64,000 nucleotides of DNA from CAZYQW01 sp964649825 (GTDB lineage: Bacteria; Planctomycetota; B15-G4; JADJEK01): assembly GCA_964649825.1 (NCBI GenBank), contig CAZYQW010000044.1, forward strand, positions 1 to 64,000. Direction: 5' to 3'. Shown here piece by piece: positions 44,588 to 52,800 of this stretch. Made by a program: the position numbers and the translations under genes. The notes under the pieces were generated by a model that saw nothing but the letters and a program-made list of their open reading frames with translations, was not told the origin of the DNA and did no database searches. Every line of letters begins with the position of its first letter. The stretch's first letter is position 1.

Positions 44588-45622
44588 CTACCCGAGCGAC
44601 TTGTCGGGGTCGCTCGAGTCCGCGCCCGCGATCGAGCTGCGCATCTCTGTGTCGGCCTCGATGTTCTTGAATCGGTAGTAGTCCATCACGCCGAGCCGTC
44701 CGCTGCGGAACGCGTCGGCCATCGCGAGCGGGACCTGCGCCTCGTTCTCGACCACCTTGGCGCGATTCTCCATGACCGCCGCCTGCATCTCCTGCTCCTT
44801 CGCGACCGCCATGGCCCGGCGCACCTCGGCCTGGGCCTGCGCCATGCGCTTGTTCGCCTCGGCCTGGTCGGCCTGCAGCTTGGCGCCGATGTTCTCGCCG
44901 ACGTTGATGTCCGCGATGTCGATCGAGAGGATCTCGAACGCGGTCCCCGCGTCGAGGCCGCGGGCGAGCACGGTCTGCGAGATTCGGTTCGGCGCCTCGA
45001 GTACGTCCTTGTACGTCTGGGCCGCGCCGATCGCGGCGACGATGCCCTCGCCGACGCGGGCGATGACGGTCTCCTCCGTGGCGCCGCCGATGAGCTGGGG
45101 AAGGTTCGTCCGGACCGTGACGCGCGCGCGGCAGAGGAGCTGGATGCCGTCCTTCGCGACGGCGCCGATCGCGACGTCGCGGCCCTTCGACGGATCGGGG
45201 CAGTCGATCACCTTCGGGTTGACCGAGGTCTGGATCGCGTCGAGCACGTCGCGTCCGGCGAGGTCGATTCCCGTTGCGCGCTTGAAGTCGAGCTGCAGGC
45301 TGGCGCGGTTCGCCGCAATCAGCGCCCGAACGACGTTCAGCACGTTTCCGCCGGCGAGATAGTGAGCTTCCACGTCACGTGTCTCCACCGGAAGCCCGGC
45401 CTGGACCGCCATGACCTTGGCGCGCACGATCATCGCGGGCGGGACCTTCCGGAGCGACATCGCCACCATGTCGAGCAGGCCGACCTCGGCCTTCGCCAGG
45501 AGCGCTTGCACGTACAACCCGACGTACTTGAACAGCACGATCAGGAAGACGAGCGCGAGCAGCCCGAGGACGATGAACACGGCGATCATGCCGGGGCTTT
45601 GGGCGAGCAGAATCGAACTCAT
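44588..45622 (-). CDS. floA: Flotillin-like protein FloA
   Basis: This 344-residue bacterial flotillin-like protein has an N-terminal hairpin TM region (residues 12-33, AVFIVLGLLALVFLIVLFKYV) and an SPFH/PHB core (VEAHYLAGGNVLNVVRALIAA, AIGAVAKDGIQLLCRARVTV). A Glu/Ala coiled coil follows (LQADQAEANKRMAQAQAEVRRAMAVAK within 230-290). FloA forms membrane microdomains that assemble signalling and secretion complexes. The two NfeD genes upstream are its usual partners. Length and end agree with the family. Confidence 0.95.
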   Translation of the reverse strand: MSSILLAQSPGMIAVFIVLGLLALVFLIVLFKYVGLYVQALLAKAEVGLLDMVAMSLRKVPPAMIVRAKVMAVQAGLPVETRDVEAHYLAGGNVLNVVRALIAANRASLQLDFKRATGIDLAGRDVLDAIQTSVNPKVIDCPDPSKGRDVAIGAVAKDGIQLLCRARVTVRTNLPQLIGGATEETVIARVGEGIVAAIGAAQTYKDVLEAPNRISQTVLARGLDAGTAFEILSIDIADINVGENIGAKLQADQAEANKRMAQAQAEVRRAMAVAKEQEMQAAVMENRAKVVENEAQVPLAMADAFRSGRLGVMDYYRFKNIEADTEMRSSIAGADSSDPDKSLG

Positions 45623-45661
45623 CGAAGAATGACTCCCTTCCAGAGAACGCGGGGCGCCCCA

Positions 45662-46156
45662 TCAGGACGGGCCGGACTGGTTCTCGGCGACGAAAATACG
45701 GTTACCCTCGACCCGGACGACCTTGATCGCCCGTCCCGGCTCGATGAGCTCGCCCCGGGTCATGACGTCGAGCCGGCGGCCGTCGACCATCGCCTTGCCC
45801 GACGGACGTAGCGGGGTCTGGGCGACGCCCGAGCGGCCGAGGAGGCATTGGAAGTCGGAGTCGGCGCCGGCCGCGGCCTCGATTGCGGCGAACGTCGATC
45901 CCGCGAGCATAAGGCGCTTGCCGAACGGCGTGTGCGGAAAGATCCTCAGCCCGATGATCGCGGCCGTCGGTCCGAGCAGGAACGCGAGGACGAGGTAGAG
46001 CAGGAACACGTCGTTCTCGGTTCGGTAGGCGAACACGCCGCCCGCGATGATGCAGCCGGCCGCGATCGTCCCGAGGATGCCGAACGATGGGAAGAAGACC
46101 TCGAGCACGATGAAGACCAGCCCAAGGCCAAGCAGCAGGAACGACCACAACTCCAT
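45662..46156 (-). CDS. Short NfeD-like membrane protein
   Basis: This 164-residue protein has three or four TM helices in residues 1-75 and a C-terminal OB-fold of the NfeD type (GKAMVDGRRLDVMTRGELIEPGRAIKVVRVEGNRIFV). It overlaps the upstream long NfeD by 4 bp and precedes floA by 39 bp. NfeD OB domains bind flotillin/stomatin partners; this stand-alone short form lacks a protease domain. Confidence 0.85.
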   Translation of the reverse strand: MELWSFLLLGLGLVFIVLEVFFPSFGILGTIAAGCIIAGGVFAYRTENDVFLLYLVLAFLLGPTAAIIGLRIFPHTPFGKRLMLAGSTFAAIEAAAGADSDFQCLLGRSGVAQTPLRPSGKAMVDGRRLDVMTRGELIEPGRAIKVVRVEGNRIFVAENQSGPS

Positions 46157-47706
46157 CAGGCGTTCACTCCTGAGATTCCACCGCCGCCGACCTCCCCGGC
46201 TCCTCCGGCCAGACTCGCGGAACGAACGACGACTCGATTGCCCTCGACCCGAACCACGACCACGGGTTCGCCGCGGCGAATGTACTCGCCCTCGCTCACC
46301 GCGTCGTACGGGTCATCCTCCAACATCACCTTGCCGGCCGGACGCAGATCGGACGCGGCACGTCCCACGTCGCCCGCCGCGACCGCGGCGGCCGTGTCGT
46401 TCGGAGAGCGCAAGGCCGTCGTCCCGGCGAGCCCGGGGGTCGGCTCGAGGATCATGCGGGCAAAGAACGGCGTCTTCGGAAGCACGTACCTCGAGAGGAA
46501 GAGGACGCCGATGACCGTGAGCACGACGGACACCGAGAAGCTGCGGATCGTGTCGGCGAGCAGGCTCGCCTCGAGGGGCCCCTCCGGCACGAGGAACGGC
46601 AGGAACGAGAAGATCACGCCGAGCGCGATGCACGTGATCCCCGCGATTCCGGCCGCTCCGAAGCCGGGGAAGACGAACACTTCGACGGCAAGCAGCACGA
46701 TGCCGAGGATCACGAGCAGGATCTCGGGGATCTCGGCCAGTCCGACCAGGTAGTTCCGGAACAGCAGCAGCGCGAGCATCGAGATGCCGAGCGCGCCCGG
46801 CACCCCGAACCCGGGGACCTTCAGCTCGACGTAGATCAGCACGAGCGCTCCGATGAAGAGGAACCACTCGATCAGCCACCAATCGAGCAGCCCGACGAAG
46901 CGCTCCGACCATGACGGACGGAGCTCGATCACCCGCGCGCCGTCGAGGCCGGCCGCGTCGAGGACCTCCTCGCGCGAAGCGACGACCCCATCGCTGAACC
47001 CGTACTCGAACGCTTCCTGCGCGGTCAGGTTGAGGAGCTCACCCTTGCGGCAGATCGTCTTCACCTCGCGAAGCGCGTCGCGGTCTTGTCGCCGCCGTTC
47101 CTCGAACTCGTCGCGCTTCATGGGGTACTGCTCGCGCCCATCGGCCACGAGCACGACCTCGACTTCCGGATCGACCATCGCTTCGGCCAGCGCACCCATG
47201 CCCGGCCGATCGTGGGCCTGGGCGCGGTCGCGGAACTTGGAGCGAAGGTACGAGAGCATCTTCTCGTGCTGATTCGAGTCGACGAGGCCCTCCGGAAGCA
47301 CGCCGACCGGACTGATCACGATCGGATAGGACGAGCCGATCTGCGCGTGCTCGTACGTGTAGATCAGGTCGCACGCCATCGCGATGTACGCGCCGGCCGA
47401 GACCGCCTCGTTGACGACGTAGGCGATCGGTTGGACGTTGGTCTGCTCGATCCGGCGTCCGATGCGGTCCATCAAGGTCAGCTCGCCGCCCGGGGTGTCG
47501 ATCTCGATGATGATCGCCCGCGCGTTCTCCGCCTCGGCGCGCCGGATCGCCCGGTCGAGCGTGGCCATCATCGACCCGGCGAGCTCCCCGTCGATCTGCG
47601 TGACGACGACCACGTCCTCGGCCGCGACGGCCGGCGCCGCGACGGCGAACGCGAGAAGCGCCGCGGCAGCGGGGGCGAGGATTCGGGCTCGGAGGCGGTT
47701 TCGCAT
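46156..47706 (-). CDS. NfeD-family membrane-bound ClpP-class serine protease
   Basis: This 516-residue protein has a signal peptide (residues 1-28) and a ClpP-class protease domain (30-230) with IIIEIDTPGGELTLMDRI. The nucleophile motif is NEAVSAGAYIAMACD (Ser near 105). Five or so TM helices follow (270-410), then a C-terminal OB-fold (GKVMLEDDPYDAVSEGEYI...). This is the long NfeD1b type, whose protease is a Ser-Lys enzyme that cleaves stomatin/flotillin-type proteins in archaea. It is first in the nfeD-nfeD-floA operon. ATG 47706 was chosen for the signal peptide; no strong ribosome site is present. Confidence 0.88.
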   Translation of the reverse strand: MRNRLRARILAPAAAALLAFAVAAPAVAAEDVVVVTQIDGELAGSMMATLDRAIRRAEAENARAIIIEIDTPGGELTLMDRIGRRIEQTNVQPIAYVVNEAVSAGAYIAMACDLIYTYEHAQIGSSYPIVISPVGVLPEGLVDSNQHEKMLSYLRSKFRDRAQAHDRPGMGALAEAMVDPEVEVVLVADGREQYPMKRDEFEERRRQDRDALREVKTICRKGELLNLTAQEAFEYGFSDGVVASREEVLDAAGLDGARVIELRPSWSERFVGLLDWWLIEWFLFIGALVLIYVELKVPGFGVPGALGISMLALLLFRNYLVGLAEIPEILLVILGIVLLAVEVFVFPGFGAAGIAGITCIALGVIFSFLPFLVPEGPLEASLLADTIRSFSVSVVLTVIGVLFLSRYVLPKTPFFARMILEPTPGLAGTTALRSPNDTAAAVAAGDVGRAASDLRPAGKVMLEDDPYDAVSEGEYIRRGEPVVVVRVEGNRVVVRSASLAGGAGEVGGGGISGVNA

Positions 47707-47822
47707 GTTGGGCGTCGGCGCTTCGCGCGACGGCGGTCGGCTACGGTTCGCGCACCATTCTATTCTCTCGCGCCTGTCGCGATATGGGTGATGCCGCCCG
47801 AGCGGGGTCTCGGACGCACGCC

Positions 47823-48392
47823 TTACGCTCCGACGCCGGCCGACGCCTCCTCGGCCGCTCGCACCACGCGCGGCGAACGCTTCGCCTTGGCGTTCTGTGC
47901 CCACTCGAGCAGGCTCGGCGCCGTCTCCGTCGAGAACCGCGACGAGACGCGCTCGCGGATCCACGCCCGATAGACGGCGTCGAGCGCGGATACGAGTCCA
48001 AACGCCGTATCGAGAGCGGACTGATCGCGGTCCTCCGGGGTCTCACCCTCCGGTCGCTCGGTGCGGATCGATCGCAGGTCGAGGCTCGGCCCGTCGAGCA
48101 CCAGCAAGACGTTCTCCTGATCGACGGAGACGATCAAGCCCGCGCGTTCGATGCGCATCCCGCGCGACAGCGCTTCACGCGCCTCCGGAGCGCGGGTGGG
48201 AGCATCGCCGCGAACGACGACGCGCACGTCGCTGGCGTCGTCCTTGAACTCCAGGACTCGATCGAGCGCGATGCCGACCCGCCGGTCGTCTCCCAACGCG
48301 AAGACGCCACCTTTCGTCTCGGCGTTCCACCACAGCCAGAGGAGGAACTCCTCGCCGAGGAACGCGAAGTCGTCCGCGGTGTTCCGCTCCAT
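47823..48392 (-). CDS. RdgC-like protein, C-terminal part (split gene pair)
   Basis: This 189-residue protein begins with FAFLGEEFLLWLWWNAE, a segment I associate with the C-terminal half of some RdgC-family proteins. A beta-rich part (VRVVVRGDAPTRA, AGLIVSVDQENVLLVLDG) and a helical end follow. The upstream gene, 4 bp away, looks like the RdgC N-terminal half. I infer that the two polypeptides together make the ring-shaped DNA-binding RdgC-like protein, which influences RecA loading. The assignment rests mainly on the partner gene. Confidence 0.55.
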   Translation of the reverse strand: MERNTADDFAFLGEEFLLWLWWNAETKGGVFALGDDRRVGIALDRVLEFKDDASDVRVVVRGDAPTRAPEAREALSRGMRIERAGLIVSVDQENVLLVLDGPSLDLRSIRTERPEGETPEDRDQSALDTAFGLVSALDAVYRAWIRERVSSRFSTETAPSLLEWAQNAKAKRSPRVVRAAEEASAGVGA

Positions 48393-48396
48393 CGGT

Positions 48397-49002
48397 CTAC
48401 GCCTCCAGCGCCCGCGGCACGAGCGGAGCGATGCGGAGCAGGCGTTCGCGCGTCACCTCCGGAGCGCCGACCTTCTCGCCGAGCGGGGTCGGGCTCGCGG
48501 GGACCGGCGTGACGCCGAACGTCTCGCGAAACAGCGTCGTGAATCGATCGTGCGCGGCGTTCGACGTCGAAGAGAAGAGGAGCGACTCGTCGTCGGGGCG
48601 CCACAGGGCGTCGAAGACGGCGGTCGCCGGCACCGATCGACCCAGCAGCTCTTTCTCGATCTCCTCGCGGAGCTGGGCTCGCGCCGAGCGCGCGATCCGA
48701 CCCCCCATTTGGTCAAGCGCCTCGGCCAGCCGCACCCGGATCGCGTTGCTCGGCACCTTCTTCACGTCGACCCGCATGCGCAGCCGCACGGTCCGCCCGA
48801 GGAAGACGGTCTCCGGCCGGAAGTCGGAGGAAGAGAACGTGTCCGCCGTCACCCAGCCGATCGAAGGCTCGGCGACCGCCTGTTCGTCGATCGAACGAAA
48901 GCGGTTCTCGCGGATCGTTTCATAGAAGGCCACGTCGTCGGGCGATGGTCGCAGATCGGCGACCAGGTACCGGCGATAAGAGCCCGAGATGCGAATCGGC
49001 AT
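48397..49002 (-). CDS. RdgC-like protein, N-terminal part (split gene pair)
   Basis: This 201-residue protein matches the RdgC order of elements: beta strand start (ISGSYRRYLVADL), GWVTADTF (compare GWVPP), and a basic KKVPSNAIRVRLAEALDQM helix. The stretch ARAQLREEIEKELLGRSVPATA and a closing strand LLFSSTSNAAHDRFTTLFRETFG then follow. Bacterial RdgC is usually one protein of about 300 residues; here it appears to be two adjacent genes. No conserved catalytic residues are expected, as RdgC binds DNA without enzymatic activity. The ATG at 49002 fits. Confidence 0.65.
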   Translation of the reverse strand: MPIRISGSYRRYLVADLRPSPDDVAFYETIRENRFRSIDEQAVAEPSIGWVTADTFSSSDFRPETVFLGRTVRLRMRVDVKKVPSNAIRVRLAEALDQMGGRIARSARAQLREEIEKELLGRSVPATAVFDALWRPDDESLLFSSTSNAAHDRFTTLFRETFGVTPVPASPTPLGEKVGAPEVTRERLLRIAPLVPRALEA

Positions 49003-49097
49003 GGCGTCCTCGCGGAGCGTTCCGGGCCGCGCGTTCTACGCGGCTGACCAGAACGGTGCAAGGAGCATCCTTCCGGCGGCGGCCGAATCGCGGGCGA

Positions 49098-49769
49098 TCA
49101 GTCGATCCCGTCGAGCTGGATCACCGGGGTGGACTCGGTCGCAATCTCTTCGCCCGCGTAGTCCTCGGGCACCGGCTCGTGGTCGTCGTGCGAGACCGAG
49201 TCGACCCCGAAGATGCCCAGAAGGAAATCCAAGGTCTCCTGGATCGAGAACCCGGCGTCCACCCCCACGAAGAGAAGGTGCACCTCGGCGCTCACGTCGA
49301 GCCACGGCTTCTCCCAGTCCTCGTAGCGCGTGGCCCAGCCCCAGTCCTCGTAGAACGTCGGCCGCTCGGTCTCGTCGGCGTCGGGAAGGACGTTGCGGCG
49401 GTGCGTCTCGTCATGAGTGAAGAGGTAGCCGTTTCCGTAGCAAGGTCGCTTCTCCCAGCAGACGAGGTCGTGAAGCCCGATGAACAGCTCGTTCCGACTC
49501 TCGTCCCACGTGCCGATCGAGCGACCCATCATGCCGGCCTTCGTCGACTTGTAGCCGCCGAGACCGACGCGAATCGGCTCGACCCCCGCCGACGCGTGAA
49601 GCCCGGTCCCCGCGCCCACGTTGAACTCGAGGATGTCGAGGAAGTCCATCCCACGCGCGCAGAAGTAGCCGAGCTCGGGGGTGCTCTGGTCGCGGGCGCC
49701 CGGGGCATTGCATCCCGAGGCGACCAGGAGCAGGCTGGGAAGAACGATTCCGCTCAACGGTCGGCGCAT
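49098..49769 (-). CDS. Lipoprotein of unknown function
   Basis: This 223-residue protein begins at an ATG after GGAAGAG and has a lipobox VASGC (lipid Cys20). The mature part is a single domain rich in Trp, Asp and Gly (LGYFCARGMDFLDILEFNVGAG near the start, YEDWGWATRYEDWEKPWLDV near the middle, an acidic end). I recognise no family. It is divergent from the alpha-toroid gene at 49996 across 226 bp. Confidence 0.6.
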   Translation of the reverse strand: MRRPLSGIVLPSLLLVASGCNAPGARDQSTPELGYFCARGMDFLDILEFNVGAGTGLHASAGVEPIRVGLGGYKSTKAGMMGRSIGTWDESRNELFIGLHDLVCWEKRPCYGNGYLFTHDETHRRNVLPDADETERPTFYEDWGWATRYEDWEKPWLDVSAEVHLLFVGVDAGFSIQETLDFLLGIFGVDSVSHDDHEPVPEDYAGEEIATESTPVIQLDGID

Positions 49770-49780
49770 ATCTCTTCCAT

Positions 49781-49808
49781 CCCTCTCGGTCGGGCCCTCT
49801 CGGTCGGG
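49781..49808. repeat. Perfect 14-bp tandem duplication
   Basis: The 14-mer CCCTCTCGGTCGGG occurs twice in direct succession just upstream of the lipoprotein start (minus strand) in the divergent intergenic region. This is read directly. It could affect promoter spacing for either gene or be a recent slippage event. Confidence 0.85.
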
Positions 49809-49995
49809 CGTAGCGGGGTGTCGATTCCCGGCGTGGGGTTCACCCCCGTCGGCGAAGTGGACGATGCTAAGAGCCGGCGGATCGACGATCAAACTTGCAA
49901 GTTCCGGCCGAACGAACGATTGTCATCCGGATTCGACGTCGGGACCGACGGCTCGCTTGGACGGCACCGATGACGGCGGCTTGCGGAGAAAACCG

Positions 49996-51561
49996 ATGCT
50001 CTGGTGGATCAGCCTTCTCGGCCTGGTGCTTCCCCCGCAGGCGCCGGACGCGGTGGAACCGTGGTTCCAGGCGACGGTCCACGTCGCCGGCGCGGAGGCT
50101 ACGACCTTCGATCTCGGTGCGGGCGGAGCGAATGGGCTGAAGACGTACGGTCTCACGCCCGAGGCCCGCGACGGCGTGCGGCTCGTGGTCGCCGCGGTGG
50201 GGCGCTCGGACGGCACCTCGGGGTCCGTGGGCCTCAGCGTCTACCTCTTCGTGCACTTCTATGCGGACGGCACCCGCTTCATCGAGGGGCAGATCTTGAA
50301 CGACGCGATGGTCGACCCGCCCGGACGGGTCGAGGCCGATTATCGCGTGTCGATCGAAGGCGACGTCGTGCTCGAGGGACACCGTTCGTTCGCGGACGAG
50401 ACCGGGATCGGGTTCCACGGCGGAAAACCGCGGTTCGTTCCTCGGATCGACCTCTTGACGCGCTACCGGCAAGGGATCCCCGATCCGGACCTCGTCACCG
50501 GTGTCTCGCTCGACGACGCGAACGCGGCCGACGATCCAGATCCGGTCAAGAACACCCACCAGACCGGCTCGCCGCGCAATCGGTGGCACTGCGTCCAGGC
50601 CGTCAAGTACTTGTTCACCGAGGATGATCGCTACCTCGATCGGCTGATGGACTTCGTCGACGCCCAGGCCCGCCGCCCTTACCACCTGGGGGAACCGAAC
50701 GGCGAGCCGTTCTTCGAGGCCCGCTATCCGACCGCGTTCTTCGTCGAGGGCCGCCCGCTCATCCGCGACGGCCGCGCCTCGTTCGGTCGTGGCAAGCTCC
50801 CCAAGTCCGCGTTCGACGCGGACGGCTACAACGGGTGGGATCACGAGCACATGAACGCCGAGGAGCTGTTCGCGGCGTACATGATGTTCGGCTCCCGCAT
50901 CGCGCGGCGCGACCTGGTGTTGATCGCCGAGCAGCTCCTGACCACGTCGTACGCGGAGGAGGAGGGCCGGCACCAGCACTCGGCGCGGGCGTACGGGTGG
51001 GTGGCGCGCATGTTCGTCCGCGCGTACCAGGCGACCGGCGAGGAGCGCTACCTGGACGCATTCCGGCGGATGACCCGCTCCTTGAAGGTGTCGTGGGTGA
51101 AGGGCGAGCACCCGGGGCTCGTGCCGCAGCCGGCGCGGCGCGACATCATGGGTGAGGAGAAGTGGGAGTTCCCGTTCCACGTCGCGGTCGCGACCTCCGC
51201 CCTCGCGCTCTACTTGCGTGAGGTGCGCGACGATGCCGAGGCCCTCGAGATGCTCCAGTTCTGCGCGGACCTGCTGGTCGACCGCGGCTACTGCGAGGAG
51301 AAGGGCGGGTTCTACTACGCCTACTCGGTCGAGTCGGATCGCAAGGCCGGGGACGGAAGCCAGACGAACGGCGTGGCGTTCTGGCCGACCTCGCCGCTCG
51401 TCGACGCCGGGCTGCTCTTGAAGGGAAACCGGCTCAAGTACTTGAAGCCGGCCGCTCGCCTTTGGAACGTGAATCGCACGCAGCCATGGGGGCTTCCGTC
51501 GAGCGCCACGTATCATGGTTGGTTCCTCTCCGCGGCGGGTCAGTTCCAGGATCAACGATGA
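49996..51561 (+). CDS. Alpha/alpha-toroid (glycoside-hydrolase-like) protein
   Basis: This 521-residue protein begins at ATG 49996 with GGAG upstream and a short hydrophobic N-terminus (residues 1-14) that may be a signal. After a beta-rich first 170 residues it is an all-helical (alpha/alpha) toroid typical of polysaccharide-active enzymes: WHCVQAVKYLFTEDDRYLDRLMDF, GWDHEHMNAEELFAAYMMFG, YLDAFRRMTRSL. Candidate catalytic Asp/Glu/His lie in the WDHEH motif. No specific family is assigned. The stop overlaps the start of the amidohydrolase gene by four bases (ATGA), so the two are coupled. Confidence 0.7.
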   Translation: MLWWISLLGLVLPPQAPDAVEPWFQATVHVAGAEATTFDLGAGGANGLKTYGLTPEARDGVRLVVAAVGRSDGTSGSVGLSVYLFVHFYADGTRFIEGQILNDAMVDPPGRVEADYRVSIEGDVVLEGHRSFADETGIGFHGGKPRFVPRIDLLTRYRQGIPDPDLVTGVSLDDANAADDPDPVKNTHQTGSPRNRWHCVQAVKYLFTEDDRYLDRLMDFVDAQARRPYHLGEPNGEPFFEARYPTAFFVEGRPLIRDGRASFGRGKLPKSAFDADGYNGWDHEHMNAEELFAAYMMFGSRIARRDLVLIAEQLLTTSYAEEEGRHQHSARAYGWVARMFVRAYQATGEERYLDAFRRMTRSLKVSWVKGEHPGLVPQPARRDIMGEEKWEFPFHVAVATSALALYLREVRDDAEALEMLQFCADLLVDRGYCEEKGGFYYAYSVESDRKAGDGSQTNGVAFWPTSPLVDAGLLLKGNRLKYLKPAARLWNVNRTQPWGLPSSATYHGWFLSAAGQFQDQR

Positions 51562-52463
51562 TCGACTTCCACTCCCACTTCTTCTCGCGACCGTTCTTCG
51601 AGACGCTGGCGGCTCAGTCGCCGCTCCCCGGGACGATCGACGACAAGCTCGCGTCGGTGGCGGATCGCACCGGCCTCGAGCTGCCGGACAAGGACGTCGG
51701 CGCCCACTACGCGCGTTGGCAGAAGGACTGGGACGCGCACGGAGTCGACCACGTCGTCAGCTTCGCGAGCCTGCCGGAGGAGGTGCCCGCCCTCGTCCAG
51801 GCGAAGGCGCTCTCGAACGGGCGTCTCACCCCGTTCGCGCTCGTGAACCCGAAGGTCGACGGAGCCTCCGGCAAGGTCGACGCGCTTCTCGGCGAGATGG
51901 GTTTCCGCGGGATCCTCCTCTTCCCCGCGATGCATCACTTCTACGCGAGCGATCCCGACGCGAGCGCGGTCCTCGAGGTCGCGAACGCGCACGCGGCGGT
52001 GGTGGTCGTTCACTGCGGGCTGCTGCAGGTGAAGCTGCGCGACCTGCTCGGGCTGCCGCGGCCGTTCGACTTCCGCTTCGCCGATCCGCTGCTCGTCGTG
52101 CCGGCCGCGAACCGGTTCCGCGACGCGACGTTCGTGATCCCACACTTCGGCGCCGGGATGTTCCGCGAGACGCTCATGGCCGGCAGCCAGTGCGAGAACG
52201 TCGTCGTCGACACGTCGTCGTCGAACGCATGGATGTCCACGCAGACCGTACCGACCGACCTCGCGAGCGTCTTCCATCGGGCGCTCGCCGTGTTCGGGTC
52301 GCGGCGCATCTTCTTCGGCACCGACTCGTCGACGCTCCCGCGTGGTTGGCGCAACGACCTCTGCGTCGCGCAACGGGAGGCGTTGGACGCGGCGGGCGCG
52401 GACGACGCGGCGAAGGAACGGATCTTCGACCGGAACGCGCGGGAGCGGCTCGGGCTCGCGTGA
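51558..52463 (+). CDS. Amidohydrolase_2-family metal-dependent hydrolase/decarboxylase
   Basis: This 301-residue TIM barrel has the amidohydrolase-2 ligands: HSH in MIDFHSHF (residues 5-7), His in VVVVHCG, His in FVIPHFGAG and the late Asp in IFFGTDSSTLP. The group includes aminocarboxymuconate-semialdehyde decarboxylase and related enzymes; the substrate is unknown. It is coupled by a four-base overlap to the toroid protein, which hints at a shared carbohydrate or aromatic pathway. No signal peptide is present, so it acts in the cytoplasm. Confidence 0.85.
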   Translation: MIDFHSHFFSRPFFETLAAQSPLPGTIDDKLASVADRTGLELPDKDVGAHYARWQKDWDAHGVDHVVSFASLPEEVPALVQAKALSNGRLTPFALVNPKVDGASGKVDALLGEMGFRGILLFPAMHHFYASDPDASAVLEVANAHAAVVVVHCGLLQVKLRDLLGLPRPFDFRFADPLLVVPAANRFRDATFVIPHFGAGMFRETLMAGSQCENVVVDTSSSNAWMSTQTVPTDLASVFHRALAVFGSRRIFFGTDSSTLPRGWRNDLCVAQREALDAAGADDAAKERIFDRNARERLGLA

Positions 52464-52562
52464 GGGCGGCTTCGTGTGGTCAGCGAAGTTCCGAGCGGAG
52501 TCCGGAGCGGAGCCCCGAGACGAGAACGGGGTCCGCCGGCGCGCCGATGGACCCCGATGTCT

Positions 52563-52638
52563 TGGTGGAGCCTAGGGGGCTCGAACCCCTGACCTTCTGG
52601 ATGCCATCCAGACGCTCTCCCAGCTGAGCTAAGGCCCC
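52563..52638 (-). tRNA. tRNA-Ala (anticodon GGC)
   Basis: The minus strand folds as a complete 76-nt tRNA. The acceptor stem GGGGCCT pairs with AGGCTCC (one G-U pair), and the D-arm is GCTC/GAGC. The anticodon stem TCTGG/CCAGA carries a 7-nt loop ATGGCAT, giving anticodon GGC (Ala). The T-arm is AGGGG-TTCGAGC-CCCT. The 3' CCA is encoded in the DNA. It lies between the amidohydrolase and leuS, transcribed opposite to both. Confidence 0.97.
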
Positions 52639-52732
52639 GTGCGTTGTCTGTTTCGAGCCGCGCAGTCTAGGCGCGGGGCGCCGGGTCTTGCAAGCGAAAC
52701 CTCCGGGGCGGGGAATTCGGCGTGTTCGCCGT

Positions 52733-52744
52733 TTGTGCGCACAA
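52733..52744. promoter_or_regulatory. Perfect palindrome TTGTGCGCACAA upstream of leuS
   Basis: A 12-bp perfect palindrome lies 57 bp before the leuS start and immediately upstream of TAGAAT (52746-52751), one mismatch from a -10 hexamer. Palindromes of this kind are typical dimeric-repressor operators. No matching -35 is clear, and I cannot name the regulator. Confidence 0.4.
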
Positions 52745-52800
52745 GTAGAATCGCCGGCTTCGTTTCCACCGATCGTATCGAACCGTTCGGAGCCGATCCC

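Noticed and set aside
52466..52560. Short GGAGCGGAG-type repeats after the amidohydrolase gene as a CRISPR or repeat array
   Set aside because: The units are short, irregular and without spacers; simple GC-rich sequence.
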